In this document: positions 44,678 to 55,625 of the stretch, in pieces
Layout: every line of letters starts with the position of its first letter
Position numbering within the stretch: position 1 is the first letter of the stretch
Origin: Fennellomyces sp. T-0311
Lineage: Eukaryota; Mucoromycota; Mucoromycetes; Mucorales; Lichtheimiaceae
Assembly: GCA_025266875.1 (NCBI GenBank)
Contig: JALLLT010000025.1
Location: 434,001 to 498,000 of the forward strand
Direction of reading: 5' to 3'
DNA length: 64,000 nucleotides
The notes under the pieces: generated by a model
What the model was told of the DNA's origin: nothing
The model's input: only the letters and a program-made list of their open reading frames with translations
The model's database searches: none
Translations under genes and position numbers: made by a program

Positions 44678-46568
44678 ATGTCGCACGCTTACACAACTTT
44701 GGAGGCAGCAAACGAAACTTTCGAGCTGCAATCCACTGCTGATCTCGAAAACAATGATAATAAACCACACCGTCCATCTCGACATGCCCGAACTGCATCT
44801 ACTTCATCTTTTGTTCATTTCAAAAACCCCATTCAGCCCGACACGACCGGCCAAGAAGACGCGTCCACCTCTGAATTCGGCACCGCAACTCGTCTGGCGG
44901 TTCAAGTAAATATCTATATATATATATAAAGCGCGGTCTTTTGCACCCATTTTTGTAACATATTTTTTTAGGCGTTACCATCGCTACTGATGTCGGTTGT
45001 GGGGTTGGTGTTTGCAGGTTGGATGATGGATGTGTTTCAGGTAAGCATCCCTGGTGAAAGCGCAGTGTCCCCGAAAAAACATACTCATTCAGTCAAGCAT
45101 TGGGATGTATTTGTCCAAGTATCGGAGCTCTTCATCCTTGTGCCTGTTCTCCTGAATCTCAAAGGAAACCTGGAGATGAACCTTGCTGCGCGATTCTCCA
45201 CCTCGGTAAAAAGAAGCACCCATCTATGCCTCTTGCTTTTTTTTAATGACTTTGGAAAAATGATAGGCGAATTTGGGAGATCTTGATAACGCAGAGACCC
45301 GCAACTCGCTTGTGTGGGGCAATTTGGCACTCATCCAAGTCCAGGCCCTGATCGCTGGTTCGATCGCCGGTGTTTTCTCATTCTTCCTTGGCATTCTCGA
45401 ACACCCCAACGAGCCTGCTACTGTTTCGGAAAGCGTGTTGATCATTTCGAGCTCCATGATATCTGCGGCAGTCTCCAGCCTGGTGCTTGGCGTGTTTATG
45501 TGTCTTCTCATCATTCTGAGTCGCCGGCTGCGAATTGATCCTGGTATGGAAATAATAATCTATTTTTGGAAGGGCATTGTGGTACTTATAGCTGTGACAA
45601 AAAAAAGACAACATTGCATGTCCAATGGCCTCCTCGCTCGGTGACGTTGTTACGCTGGGCATCCTTGCGGGGTGCGCTCAGGCGCTCCTTGCCAGTGTCG
45701 GTAAGTCAAAAAAAGCACTTGTCTCCTTTCTATAACACTTTATATAGACTCGATGTTGAGTTTGGGTCTATTTGTGCTGATGGTATTATCGATTCCTATT
45801 TTTGCCCGGTGGGTTTGGCGGAATAAGGACGTCAAGGACTTGCTATATTCAGGATGGTCTCCCATTCTATTTGCGATGCTCATATCCAGGTAATATTGCA
45901 AGATGAGGTCGATGTACGAAAAAAAAAACCAAGCTAAATGAATGTGAACTATATTAGCTTCGCGGGTCTCGTGCTCGAGCGCTATGTTGAACAGTTCAAA
46001 GGGCTTGCCATGCTTACCCCAATTTTATGCGGTTTGGGAGGCAACCTGGGCTCGATCTATGCTTCCCGGATTAGCACCTGTTTGCATGCAGGTGCCCAGG
46101 AACAGTATAATTTGGTCGAGTGGACTTTGTTGGCTATGAACGTGCCTGTCCAGGTCCTCTTTCTGGCACTGACGTGGCTCCTGGAATTGGGTCATCTGGA
46201 TTTCACCTTGGCATTTGCCATCACTTACTTTGTGGTTTCCATGCTCAGTGTAAGTCTTTTGTGCGCCTGTGTATGCAGGAGAGAGAGACCTGACTGATCC
46301 ACATTGTGTTACAGACCGGCATTGCGCTGAAAATGGGAAAATACATGACACTGACGTTTTGGAAACGTGGCTATGACCCGGACAACTACGTATTACCTTA
46401 CTTGTGAGTGTAAGCTCTAAACAACCTGGGAACCGGTTCACTCACGTCTTTGCTTGCAGAACTGCATTGATAGATGTAATTTGCACCAGTATGCTGGTGA
46501 TTTCGTTCTCTTGGTTATCATCTAATGGGCTTGCCGACCTTGCTACTTCTACTCATAGTTCATCTTAA
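44678..46568 (+). CDS. SLC41/MgtE-type magnesium transporter
   Basis: Nine exons (44678-44905, 44972-45040, 45098-45205, 45267-45543, 45608-45700, 45748-45889, 45958-46249, 46315-46403, 46460-46568) give 468 residues in frame. The N-terminal 75 residues are hydrophilic and Ser/Thr-rich. Ten or so membrane helices follow in two MgtE-like halves. The duplicated signature is present: [17 protein letters not shown] in the first half and [20 protein letters not shown] in the second, and each half also has the [13 protein letters not shown] type. These segments line the Mg2+ path in the family. Probably plasma or organelle membrane. No CBS or N regulatory domain is seen, as expected for eukaryotic SLC41. 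Confidence 0.88.
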
Positions 46569-46706
46569 TTCGCTTCCTATCATCTTTGCATCCTTGCTTT
46601 GTAAATACCACCATTTTTTTTACATATATTATTAATTCCCACGCCGACCTAAAGTTTAGGTGGCTCTCTGAGGCTCTTTCCTTTGTTATTTATCTAATAT
46701 ACTCAA

Positions 46707-48096
46707 ATGAACCTGTCCTGTTCACTACGGTCAATATGGCCGCGATATTATATCAAGGGCTCAGCTCAATCCGTACTCATACGCAACATTGCAACCAAGA
46801 CACATGAAAAGCCAGCAGCTCATGCTTTTTACGATGACAAGATCGTCACTGTAACTACATTTTGTGATTCGAGAAAAAAAAAGAGAGAAAGCTTATGAAT
46901 GTTATCTAGTATGCCAATCGACCCATACGACCTGTCACTCTGAGCCAACTCGTGCGCTTTGGACACCCACCACTGACTAAAGAAAGTTTGCGTGAATGCG
47001 CGCATTACGCACGAAGCGAATTGCCCGTGCGTCTTGCTCGACGTGTTCGTGCGTTCCAAACGCTCCCTTTCATTGTTGGCACCAATCCGTACATTAAAGA
47101 AATCTATAAGCTATACTACGAATCGTTTGAAAGCTTAGAGCCGTATTCCCACGATCGGCCAGGTGACAGCGATGTCGAATATTCAGAGAAACTCAAAGAT
47201 CTTGTGGATCGACATGCCGACAATATTCCCACATTGGCTCGAGGTAAACTCGCTCGCGTCCTATTTGCCGTGATACTTAAAAAAAGAAACAGGTTTCTTG
47301 GAATGCAAACAGTACATGCACACGCACGACGTGGCAGCGTTCCTTGACGATATGATTCATGCTCGGATAGGTATCCGATTGATTGCCGAGCAAATGATTG
47401 CGTTGGTGCGTCAGGAACAGCAACAAACACAGCAAGACAACTACATTGGCATCATCGACACGCAACTGAATCCGGCCAAAATGACCAGAACGTGTTCGGA
47501 TTTCGTGGCAGAACTGTGCGAATTCAACTATGGCTTGAGTCCGGAAACCATCATTGATGGCCACACTGACGCCACATTCACGTATATTCCGGTCCATCTC
47601 GAATACATCTTGACTGAGTTGTTGAAGAATGCGCAACGTGCCACCGTCGAATTCGCCAAAAAGCGCGGGCAGGACCCCCCACCACCCATCCAAATCACCA
47701 TCAGCCACGGCCAGGAAGATATCGGTATTCGCATCCGTGATCAGGGCGGAGGTGTCGCTGAGGATGATCTCAATCAGGTGTTTGAGTACTCCTACACGAC
47801 CGTTGCCAAGGCCGCCGAGGATGACGATCCGACGAATATCTTTACGGGGATGGCGGAAATGGCAATGCAGAGTGGTATCGGTGGCCCCTTGGCTGGTTTA
47901 GGGTAAGTTTTCTCGGCCGCGTGGTACATGCGTTGATTAAACCCTTTGCGTGTGTAGGTTTGGCTTGCCGCTAGCACGCATGTACGCTCGGTATTTTGGT
48001 GGATCATTTACGTTGGTGTCAATGAATGGCTACGGTTGCGACGTGTTTCTCAAACTGAAGCACATTGATCAATCTATGGCAGAGCTAGAGATTTGA
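46707..48096 (+). CDS. Mitochondrial pyruvate/branched-chain dehydrogenase kinase
   Basis: Phosphorylates the E1 alpha subunit of a mitochondrial 2-oxo-acid dehydrogenase and shuts it down. Exons 46707-46850, 46910-47243, 47293-47902 and 47958-48096 give 408 residues. The N-terminus is basic and hydroxylated (MNLSCSLRSIWPRYYIKGSA), fitting a mitochondrial presequence. The alpha-helical N-domain follows (LVRFGHPPLTKESLRECAHY, LPVRLARRV, FLDDMIHARIGIRLIAEQMI). The GHKL ATPase domain has the N-box ELLKNAQRAT, G1 DQGGGV, F-box EYSYTT and G2 GFGLPLARMYARYFGG. Whether it targets pyruvate or branched-chain dehydrogenase cannot be decided by eye. Confidence 0.93.
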
Positions 48097-48147
48097 ACGA
48101 CCCGAAATGTACCACATTCTGTCATAAAAAAAACATACATTTTCTTT

Positions 48148-49848
48148 TTATTTTCTGACAATCGAGAATGCGCCATCGCCAAAGTACTTTTCGTTGGCCT
48201 TCTTGGCTCGTTCCGCCGCTGCCGTTGGATCGATCAGCTCAATGCCTTGCACTGGGGTGAACGCGAGCGACGACGCCAGGCCAGACGTCATGCCGCTTGA
48301 GCCATATGACTTTTGCTGCTTCTTGGGTGCCTTGACTTTGTTTCTTGGATCCGCCATGGATGCGCGGATCTTGCCCACTTGTTTTGTTGCCATGCCAAGG
48401 CCTTCGGTCTCGTCACCATACTCCACTTCATCCTCTGCTTCACCGAATGCCAACCGGTTGCGCGCCGCCCGCAATTCGGTCATGGCATAGGCTTCCTTTT
48501 GTCGTCGTACACTATTATTATCTTATGAGTGATCCAATCGAGTATGCGATGCGCTGGAACTCACCGCTTGCCACCACGTCGCTTTTTAGGACCCTCATCG
48601 GGCACAGGAAGCGCCTTGATCACTTTGGTCGGTGGGGGCTCCTGCAGCTTTTCTATCTTTTGGTCGATTTCGTCTCTCATTTTCTGTCCGGCAGCGCCTA
48701 ATCAGATCGATGTGAATAGTTGCCCACTGCGTCGACCCTTCTTCTGTATATACCTTGAGGAGAGGTGTGCATCGCATCAATGCGAGCTGCCAACGCGCAC
48801 TTTGCCGCAACGATGCGCGTGATTTTCCGTCGCAGGTCGGCGGGAGCAGCAAAGACCAATTCGGACGAATAAATATAACCTGTGTGGCGCTCCATACTTG
48901 CGCTAGAGAAGCCGGTGTTTGTCTTTTTGCTGTTCCCAAGCACCTGGATGTTGCACGCGGGAATCTTGCAGAATGCAGTCAGTCCACCTGCGGCTGTCAA
49001 CAGTTTGGCAGCAGTCGAACTGCCAACGACATTGGACAAGTTGGGTGCTACAAGAGCCATGCGCGATTCGACGTAGCTGATGATGTTTCGTTTGGCCGCG
49101 TCGAGTTCGAGCGCCATATTGCAGGCTTCTTCGGTTGTTTTCCATTCAGCAGCCGTCAGTGGCCGGCCTGCCGTTGTGGTAGCAGTGACGCTGATCACCA
49201 TGATGGTTGCTGAGGGCAGGATCGGGCGCAGGTTGACCTTGTTGATATCGTCAGTGTTTCCAATGGCCTTGACTGTGCGCGCATAATCAATTGGATTCAT
49301 GACCAACGACTCCAGGTCAGGGAACCGGGGAGCATAATGGTCTCTAATGAACTGTATATCTCAGTTAATAACAGAGCATATTCGAAGGAACCATCCGTAG
49401 CATACCTTGTGCACCATTTGAATCTCACCGTCAATGTCTGCAGTCATACTGTTGGCATTGACAATGAGTTGGTATTCTTCATCTTCCTCTGTTGGTGCCT
49501 TGGATTGTGGTGTGTCTCGGTCAATTGATTTAAAATAATCGATCCGCTGCGCAATGCGTGTCCCATGATTAATCAGAGCTGTTCAGACGAACTTTGATGC
49601 CATGAACTTACTGCCAATGTATGCTTTGTTTGCTCATTTTCCAAGAATCGACATACTTTGTAGACGCTGTCCGATTGTTCTTCAGCGGGCTCATTCTTGT
49701 TTTGATCGTCGCCATTATCGTTCGTTTCTTCGGTCTCCATGGCATCGCGATCGTCAGCGTTTTCTTGTTGGTTCTCTTCATCGCTGTGTGTTGATTGATC
49801 GTCTGAAAAGTCGAGATCGGCGGCAAGCTCGTCGGCAAGTGATGACAT
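48148..49848 (-). CDS. PRP31: U4/U6 small nuclear ribonucleoprotein Prp31
   Basis: Binds the U4 snRNA 5' stem-loop with Snu13/15.5K and is needed for the tri-snRNP. Exons 49848-49612, 49546-49406, 49351-48754, 48697-48565 and 48511-48148 give 490 residues (human 499). The N-terminus is strongly acidic. The Nop domain shows [30 protein letters not shown], the block [20 protein letters not shown] with [20 protein letters not shown], and [19 protein letters not shown]. The C-terminus has the Prp31-specific [15 protein letters not shown] and [20 protein letters not shown]. It ends 52 bp from the convergent kinase gene. Confidence 0.96.
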
Positions 49849-49898
49849 GATCGTTATGCGCTCAAAAAAGGTGCTGGAATCACAGGCGCTGCGCGGAT

Positions 49899-50143
49899 TT
49901 AAATTTTTGTCGCCCACAAGAAGAACGGTTTGTCTTCCGGTACCGTTGATATGAGTTTCCTGCTGCAATAACGGTAGATTTGAGTATGCTTCTGTTTCCT
50001 ATATTCAGTTTCGGTGATTTTGAGATAGGTGACCTGGCCGGGCTCCACGGTTGAGCCCTCAACAGCGGGTTTCCATTGATAGACACTTCGGTTCATACAG
50101 TCGATAAGCCAGTCGAACGAGGTGAGAGTTCGTGGGCAATGAT
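49899..50143 (-). CDS. BRCT-like C-terminal exon of an unresolved gene
   Basis: An open exon after an acceptor at 50144 codes for HCPRTLTSFDWLIDCMNRSV, then TVEPGQVTYLKITETEYRK, and ends WATKI-stop. The SFDWLIDCM string matches the last helix of a BRCT domain, a phosphopeptide-binding fold of DNA repair proteins. Upstream exons could not be joined with confidence: an open stretch at about 50240-50310 (TYPSSETYRKSYEYQASVSK) may be one. The stop lies only 50 bp from the start of Prp31 in the same orientation. It could be a gene remnant. Confidence 0.4.
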
Positions 50144-51772
50144 CTAAGAAATTATGCAGAGCGATGGAGAGCCGAGAGTGCTTTACGATATTATGTCAGC
50201 TACGTAAATATGCAAAATACAAATCGCTCTTTGGAAACACTTGCTTGATATTCATAGCTTTTACGATACGTTTCTGAAGAAGGATAAGTCTTTGTATGTA
50301 TACCTAACCCATAAACAGGATCTATGGTAATTTAAGAACGTCAGCTTGGTAAGCGACGCAAACTAATTCCGCTGAAGTGATGTGAAGCGCCTCAAACTAT
50401 AATTGCCACAGGTTGCGTGGAGCTCGTATCCTATGTCCTTGATATTCTGCTCTCGACGCAGTCAATTTGGAAGTGTGTCAAGTTTGGTGCCGAAGATTCG
50501 AGAAACCGAACTAGAACGCGTACGAAGCTGCTTAGCATGCGTTTAAGAAGAGTGGCATGGCACGCATTGTTGATCGTAAGAGAAGTGGACACGGAAAAGA
50601 CTAGTAGTATGATCTAGTGAAGAAGATTAGATTCTCAACTTCCCATCATGTATCCAGAGTTACGTAACAACTCTATGCTTTGATGCAAGTGAAGAATCAG
50701 GTCAAGTATTCGGCGTTCGTGCTGTTGAGATAAGCCGGTATCGTCCTATGTACACATATCGGTGCTGGTCGCGCGTTAATCAACGAACATAACTGCAACC
50801 GCCTTCGTTTCGGCAAGGTACGCATAAACGCTTTGGATTGACCGTGAATTCTGGGCTGGAGCTATCCAATTCCAGCGTCAAATCCAATAGCGAATTTCAG
50901 GACGCCAGAGATTTGGAGTAAGAATCAAGCCTCCATAGTGTAGGCGAGTCAGGTTTGGATAGTATTTCCAGAAAGGCTTCCGCCAAAACGTACTTTTCTT
51001 TCACATAGATGTCGACCTTAATATCCAAGAGCGTGTTGCCCCATTGATAGATCAGTGCGTGAAGGCCATCCTTGGCAACGTGCGTATGGCGCAAGCATAT
51101 CCACTGAATAAGGGTATGAGTTAAAACAGCACGTACGTAACGGAGCAAGTGCTACATACCGCGAATGAATGCGCTGAAACGATACCTACTGATTAGATCG
51201 AGGAGTATGCCCAGCTTGCCGGCCGTTTGCTTCTGACGCAAAAAGATACGTACGTTTGGCATGGCTTGGATCCACAGATGACACGTGTCGCAATAGATCT
51301 GACAGGGTAGGATGCTTTTCATACGACGAGGTCTCCCACAGTGAAGGTCATGTAAGGACCGCTTGCTCGCCACGCCTGACAGACACCGACACACCACCAG
51401 ATCTCTTCAATTGATATGCTTGTCAGAGAATGTGACACTTGCGCTAATCGAGCTCACAAGAAGAATCAGGCGAGACAGAGAGACACGGGCATATGGCTCA
51501 CGAGCCCTGATCATTAATATAAATGAAAGGCTGACAACATTTTTGGAGGAGCACGCTGCGGATTAGTTCATCCATCTGCACGCTTCAACGTTAGCTGGCT
51601 AGTAAGTTTACACACTTCAATAACATACACAGCTAAAAGGCACAACCGCACCCAGTAACCCTTTCACACATTAAATCAAACACGAAAAAAACGTGGCTTA
51701 TCCAGTTCATTGTACATCCCTCAAACTTTTATTGAGAAAGACAAAAAAAAAGAGTTCCGTTCTAAAGAGCGC
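50144..51772. other. Unresolved 1.6-kb region, possible minus-strand exons
   Basis: Open minus-strand stretches at 50897-51115 (HTHVAKDGLHALIYQWGNTL...) and 51152-51340 (YCDTCHLWIQAMPNVRIFLR...) look coding but do not join in frame by clear splice sites, and I recognise neither. They may be a decayed gene. The last 170 bp is the RPS11 3' flank; TTTATT at 51728-51733 is its minus-strand poly(A) signal. Confidence 0.35.
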
Positions 51773-52529
51773 TTAGAACTTGGCGAACTGCTTGCTAGCG
51801 CTCTTGGCCTTCTGGACCTTCAAGGTGTTGAAACGGATGGTCTTGGAAAGGGGACGGCACTGACCGACAGTCACGATGTCACCGCTGGAAAGAAAAGACA
51901 AAACCGTAAGTAAGCAGGGACATCAAAGGCTTGGTAAGCCGCTACCTCACCAACTACCTCGTCCGAAATATGCACACACACAAAAAAAGGCCATGGACGA
52001 CATGACCCTCATATATATACACCAAAGTGCAGATAAATAGTAGGGAAATTTCGAACGAAGGTATTTGTGTGTAATATGTAGCGATTCAATGGAAATGGAT
52101 ACTTACTTCTCAACAGCAAGGTGGTCGAAAGCGGGCGAGATGTGAGCCGAGATGTTAGTGTGGCGCTTCTCGTAACGGTTGTACTTGGGGACGTAGTGAA
52201 GGTAGTCACGACGAATGACAATGGTGCGCTTCATCTTGTTGGAGATGACAACACCGGTCAAGATACGACCCTGAATGTTGACCTCACCGGTCCAAGGGCA
52301 CTTCTTGTCAATGTAGTTGCCGTACTTGGCCTCGTTGGGGGTCTTGAAACCGTGACCAATATCCTTGAACCAACGCTTGTTGCGCTTGGCAGGGTTCTTG
52401 GAGTTGGTGAAGATACCGTGCTGCTTCTGGTAGGCCTTTTCGGTCTATTATAAAAACGCGGTAAACGGTGAGTTTTTTCTTTGTTTGGTATACGAATCAC
52501 AGCGATTAGGTACATACTTGAATATCCAT
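51773..52529 (-). CDS. RPS11: 40S ribosomal protein uS17 (S11)
   Basis: Small-subunit protein binding 18S rRNA. Exons 52529-52518, 52444-52107 and 51884-51773 join in frame to 153 residues. The first exon codes for only MDIQ, as in many fungal ribosomal protein genes. Motifs: [78 protein letters not shown] and [19 protein letters not shown]. The second intron is long (222 nt); intron 1 is 73 nt. Confidence 0.96.
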
Positions 52530-52932
52530 GGCGAATGAACAGGAAAGAGGAAGAACAACTAAACACGCCCGACTAACTTCTTCATATACCGAAATCGGAC
52601 CTTGCTGCAAAAAAAATTTGCTTTTGCTTGTCACAATCGCTTTTTATTGGCTGCTGCCATTAAGCCACTTTTGGATTTCCATTTTGGGTTCTGTTTGTTA
52701 GAAAAAAGTGTTCTTCTGGCATGGAAACGCTTGGTTACCATAGGAAGCGGATCAATGAACAATACAGCATAGGTTTCTTTTTATATCGCAATTAAATAAA
52801 ATGGATGACTTTGCAAGGGTCATAGTTTTATGGCGCCAAAAGATAATCATATTTATTTTCTTCACGATAAAAGATTGGATAGAAAAGGTTTTACTGTACA
52901 GGCCTGTAACAGAGCGATCAACGCTCTTGTGT
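52530..52932. promoter_or_regulatory. RPS11 upstream region and lipase 3' flank
   Basis: Spacer between two genes in the same orientation. It holds a weak A-run near 52609-52617 and AT-rich DNA. I see no gene. Confidence 0.4.
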
Positions 52933-54374
52933 TTAGAGAAGGCAAAGACCAGTGGTCATGCCAAAGTAGCTATGCAAAAAAAAAGAGTGATTTATCAGCA
53001 AATGATTTTTTTTTGCACCAATAGTTGCGTACCTTGTATGATCAGTGAAGCTAGTGAAGGGTGCAATCGAGTTTGCACAGTCAGATGTTTCAAGACCGTT
53101 AGGACAGACGCCTGACATAATTATAGATTAGTAAATTTCAAAAGTTCATGAGTGGCTTTGTGCAATACTTACGGACGGTTCGGCTAAGAGGAATATCCCA
53201 ATACTCTTCACCGGCATGAATAAATCCGGAAAGGGTACCAGGGACATGGGCGACAACTGTACAATAAATTAGACTTAATCTTCTCACGGTTATTGAATTG
53301 TGTCACTTACGGTCACGCTCATTGACGGCACGCTTGTAAGGAATGCCAGTACCGATGACATAGTTGGCAAATGCACGGTTTCCGACGCGAGGCTGACCTG
53401 AAGCGCGCGTACGTTAAATGTAAGCATGGCTCCATCATTATAAGGGATATAGAGTATTACCCTGAGTATACAAGTGGATGTTACGAACACCGTTTTCGTG
53501 CAAGTCCAAAGCGTGAAGAAGAGCAGTAGCACCGCCAAGCGAATGACTAGAGTTGCGAATTTAGCAAATACTTTTCAAATGAAAGAAAAGCAGCGTATTC
53601 CTGGAATATTACCCTGTGACAACGACTCTGTACGAAGGATAGCGGTTGATTTGAGCTCGTACAGTTGTCATGAGTCTTGACTGAACATCTTGGTAGCTGT
53701 TTTGGAAACCAGCATGAACTCGGGCGCCAGTGGCTCCGCGGTAGTTTGCAAGAATAGCATTAAGGTTCTACAAAGTGCGTTTTGCATTAGATAATTTTCG
53801 GATTCGGAAATGAAAAAGTAGGCACTCACAGCCATCCAGTTGTTGATTGATGCCGAGCCTAGTCCAGAAAAAGAAAAACTGTCAGGAGAAAATGATGGGT
53901 GTTACCAATGAAAGCTATACCTCTGAAAACTACGTAGATAGCTTGTTGGCTGTCATCGCGACCGACCAATACATTCGTATCATAAATAAGCGTGCTGTAC
54001 GTCTCGACCACATCAATGTGGCGAGTCTTGCTGCAATGAGGGCAAAGCCAACGGCCACCAGGCACAACTGCTGAACAATACACATTGGCCGACAAGGCAG
54101 AGTGGAATTCCAGATCAGCAATTTCAGCATCAGTAGCATCGCGGACAGTGGCAAGAGCAACTGCACGAGTTCCGTTAAGCGCAGCTTCAACGGTATCCGG
54201 GTAGTCGGTTGCATCAAGTGCCATTCCGCCTTCGACCGTCTTTTCATCCTTGGGAAGAGGGCCATTGATCTCCAATGCGGATCCTTCGGGATTCTCAGCA
54301 TCTTGTCGCTTGACAACCGTAGGCAAGGCCAGGGCAAAGGGTAACACAAGTGTAAGCAAGGCAATCGGCTTCAT
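52933..54374 (-). CDS. Secreted class-3 triacylglycerol lipase (Rhizomucor miehei type)
   Basis: Hydrolyses triglycerides outside the cell. Eight exons (54374-53921, 53858-53830, 53767-53613, 53546-53461, 53397-53311, 53256-53173, 53111-53033, 52969-52933) close in frame to about 336 residues; R. miehei preprolipase has 363. The signal peptide is MKPIALLTLVLPFALALPTV, and VKRQ follows as a Kex2-type site before a propeptide. The mature part has YVVFRGSASINNWMANLNAI (oxyanion Ser and lid), RVHAGFQNSYQDVQ, the nucleophile elbow VVVTGHSLGGATALLHALDL, GQPRVGNRAFANYV, NERDLVAHVPG with the catalytic Asp, LETSDCANSI, and DHTSYFGMTTG with the catalytic His. It ends in LCLL. Exon 2 is 29 nt and the last exon 37 nt. 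The whole catalytic set is present. Confidence 0.95.
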
Positions 54375-55223
54375 AGTTGAGAAAGATTAAAGAAAAAGTC
54401 GTTCAACTGTTATGATCCTTCCATGCTGATGAATTCTTCAATGCTTTTATACAAACTCAAGTTTACCGATTATCCTTGGTGGAAGACACAGAATGGACTT
54501 GGCGGAAGATTTTTTTTCAATAAGCTTCTCGGCAGCGTGTACCTTGGACTGGAACGAACGGAAGCTTCCTTACACCCACTTAATTGTTTGGTGTAAGTGA
54601 ACCAAAACCATAAAAATGGACCAACGATGTCATTGACAATGAGCGTGTGCAACGATCACGGTGAAGAGGATGATCCAAAGATAGAAAAGCGTGAGGAAGA
54701 AAAAACACATATTTATAATCCGTATTGGATCTCATTCCTAGACAAATACCAGAAATGGCTTCCACTTGTGAAATACATGTGTGGTTGTCAACGGTAGAGT
54801 GATGTGACACAATATTACGGAACTCGTTTGCCCTTGAATAATCGTATTTGCATTTTCACCTCTTTATTCACACACAGATGGACAAAACAAGATTTTGTCG
54901 TTCTACAATCTGTACACTTCTCGCAAAATTCACCGCTGAGGATTACGTGTGGGGAAAAATGAGTGCTACATTGATCGTGTGTACCACGATCGGGGTAGTA
55001 AAACGTAACACTTGGATAAAAAAAAAGATGTGGGGTGGTTTAATCTAACCAACATTAAATGCTGATATATCAGTATGTAGGAGCATTCATAGAAAGACAC
55101 TAGTGAATTTTTTTAGTAGCAAAAGATAAACTTGATGCTTTAAACTATACTGCGTGTGAAAAAAATTAAAAGTTTAAATATTTCGGCCGGACCATGTCTG
55201 TTAGTCATTCATTTACCAAAATG
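54375..55223. promoter_or_regulatory. Lipase upstream region, gene-free
   Basis: AT-rich. A 67-codon frame at 54597-54797 (+) is rich in charged residues (GEEDDPKIEKREEEKTH) but isolated. I see no TATA box that can be tied to the lipase start. Confidence 0.4.
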
Positions 55224-55625
55224 GAATGGCGAAATATTTCCAACATGATATCTTAATTGGAGAAGCCACCACTACAGTTTCATTTCGAGCTATCGATAGC
55301 CAGGACATTCGATATAGTTGAGTGTGGAATTATCCATTCCAAAAGGTATAGAATTCGCTCTTACACTGGTAGATACCCTTTTGGATTCATCATAGGAGAA
55401 GTACGAGATCGTCATGTCTTTCTTCCTACTCGATCATGGGACTACAACACAAAATTTCAACAACGAAATCAATTTCACTTTGTGAATACAAGTGCGACCC
55501 ACCCGGCTGAAAAAGAAAAATGCCTTCTCTTTTCTCGATCTCTCAACATCGATGGTTTGACTGCAAAGTATCCAAACCTTTTCATTACTGACGCCTTGGC
55601 GTATGCTGCCGATGGATCAAATTAA
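55224..55625 (+). other. Unassigned coding-like stretch
   Basis: An ATG at 55224 opens MAKYFQHDILIGEATTTVSF... and stops near 55320. The overlapping +1 frame is open from 55257 to 55625, with YPFGFIIGEVRDRHVFLPTR, SWDYNTKFQQRNQFHFVNTS and YPNLFITDALAYAADGSN before TAA. Composition and the neat end look like a real protein, perhaps with an intron or frameshift near 55310-55370. I do not recognise it; it could be a remnant of a mobile element gene. Confidence 0.35.
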
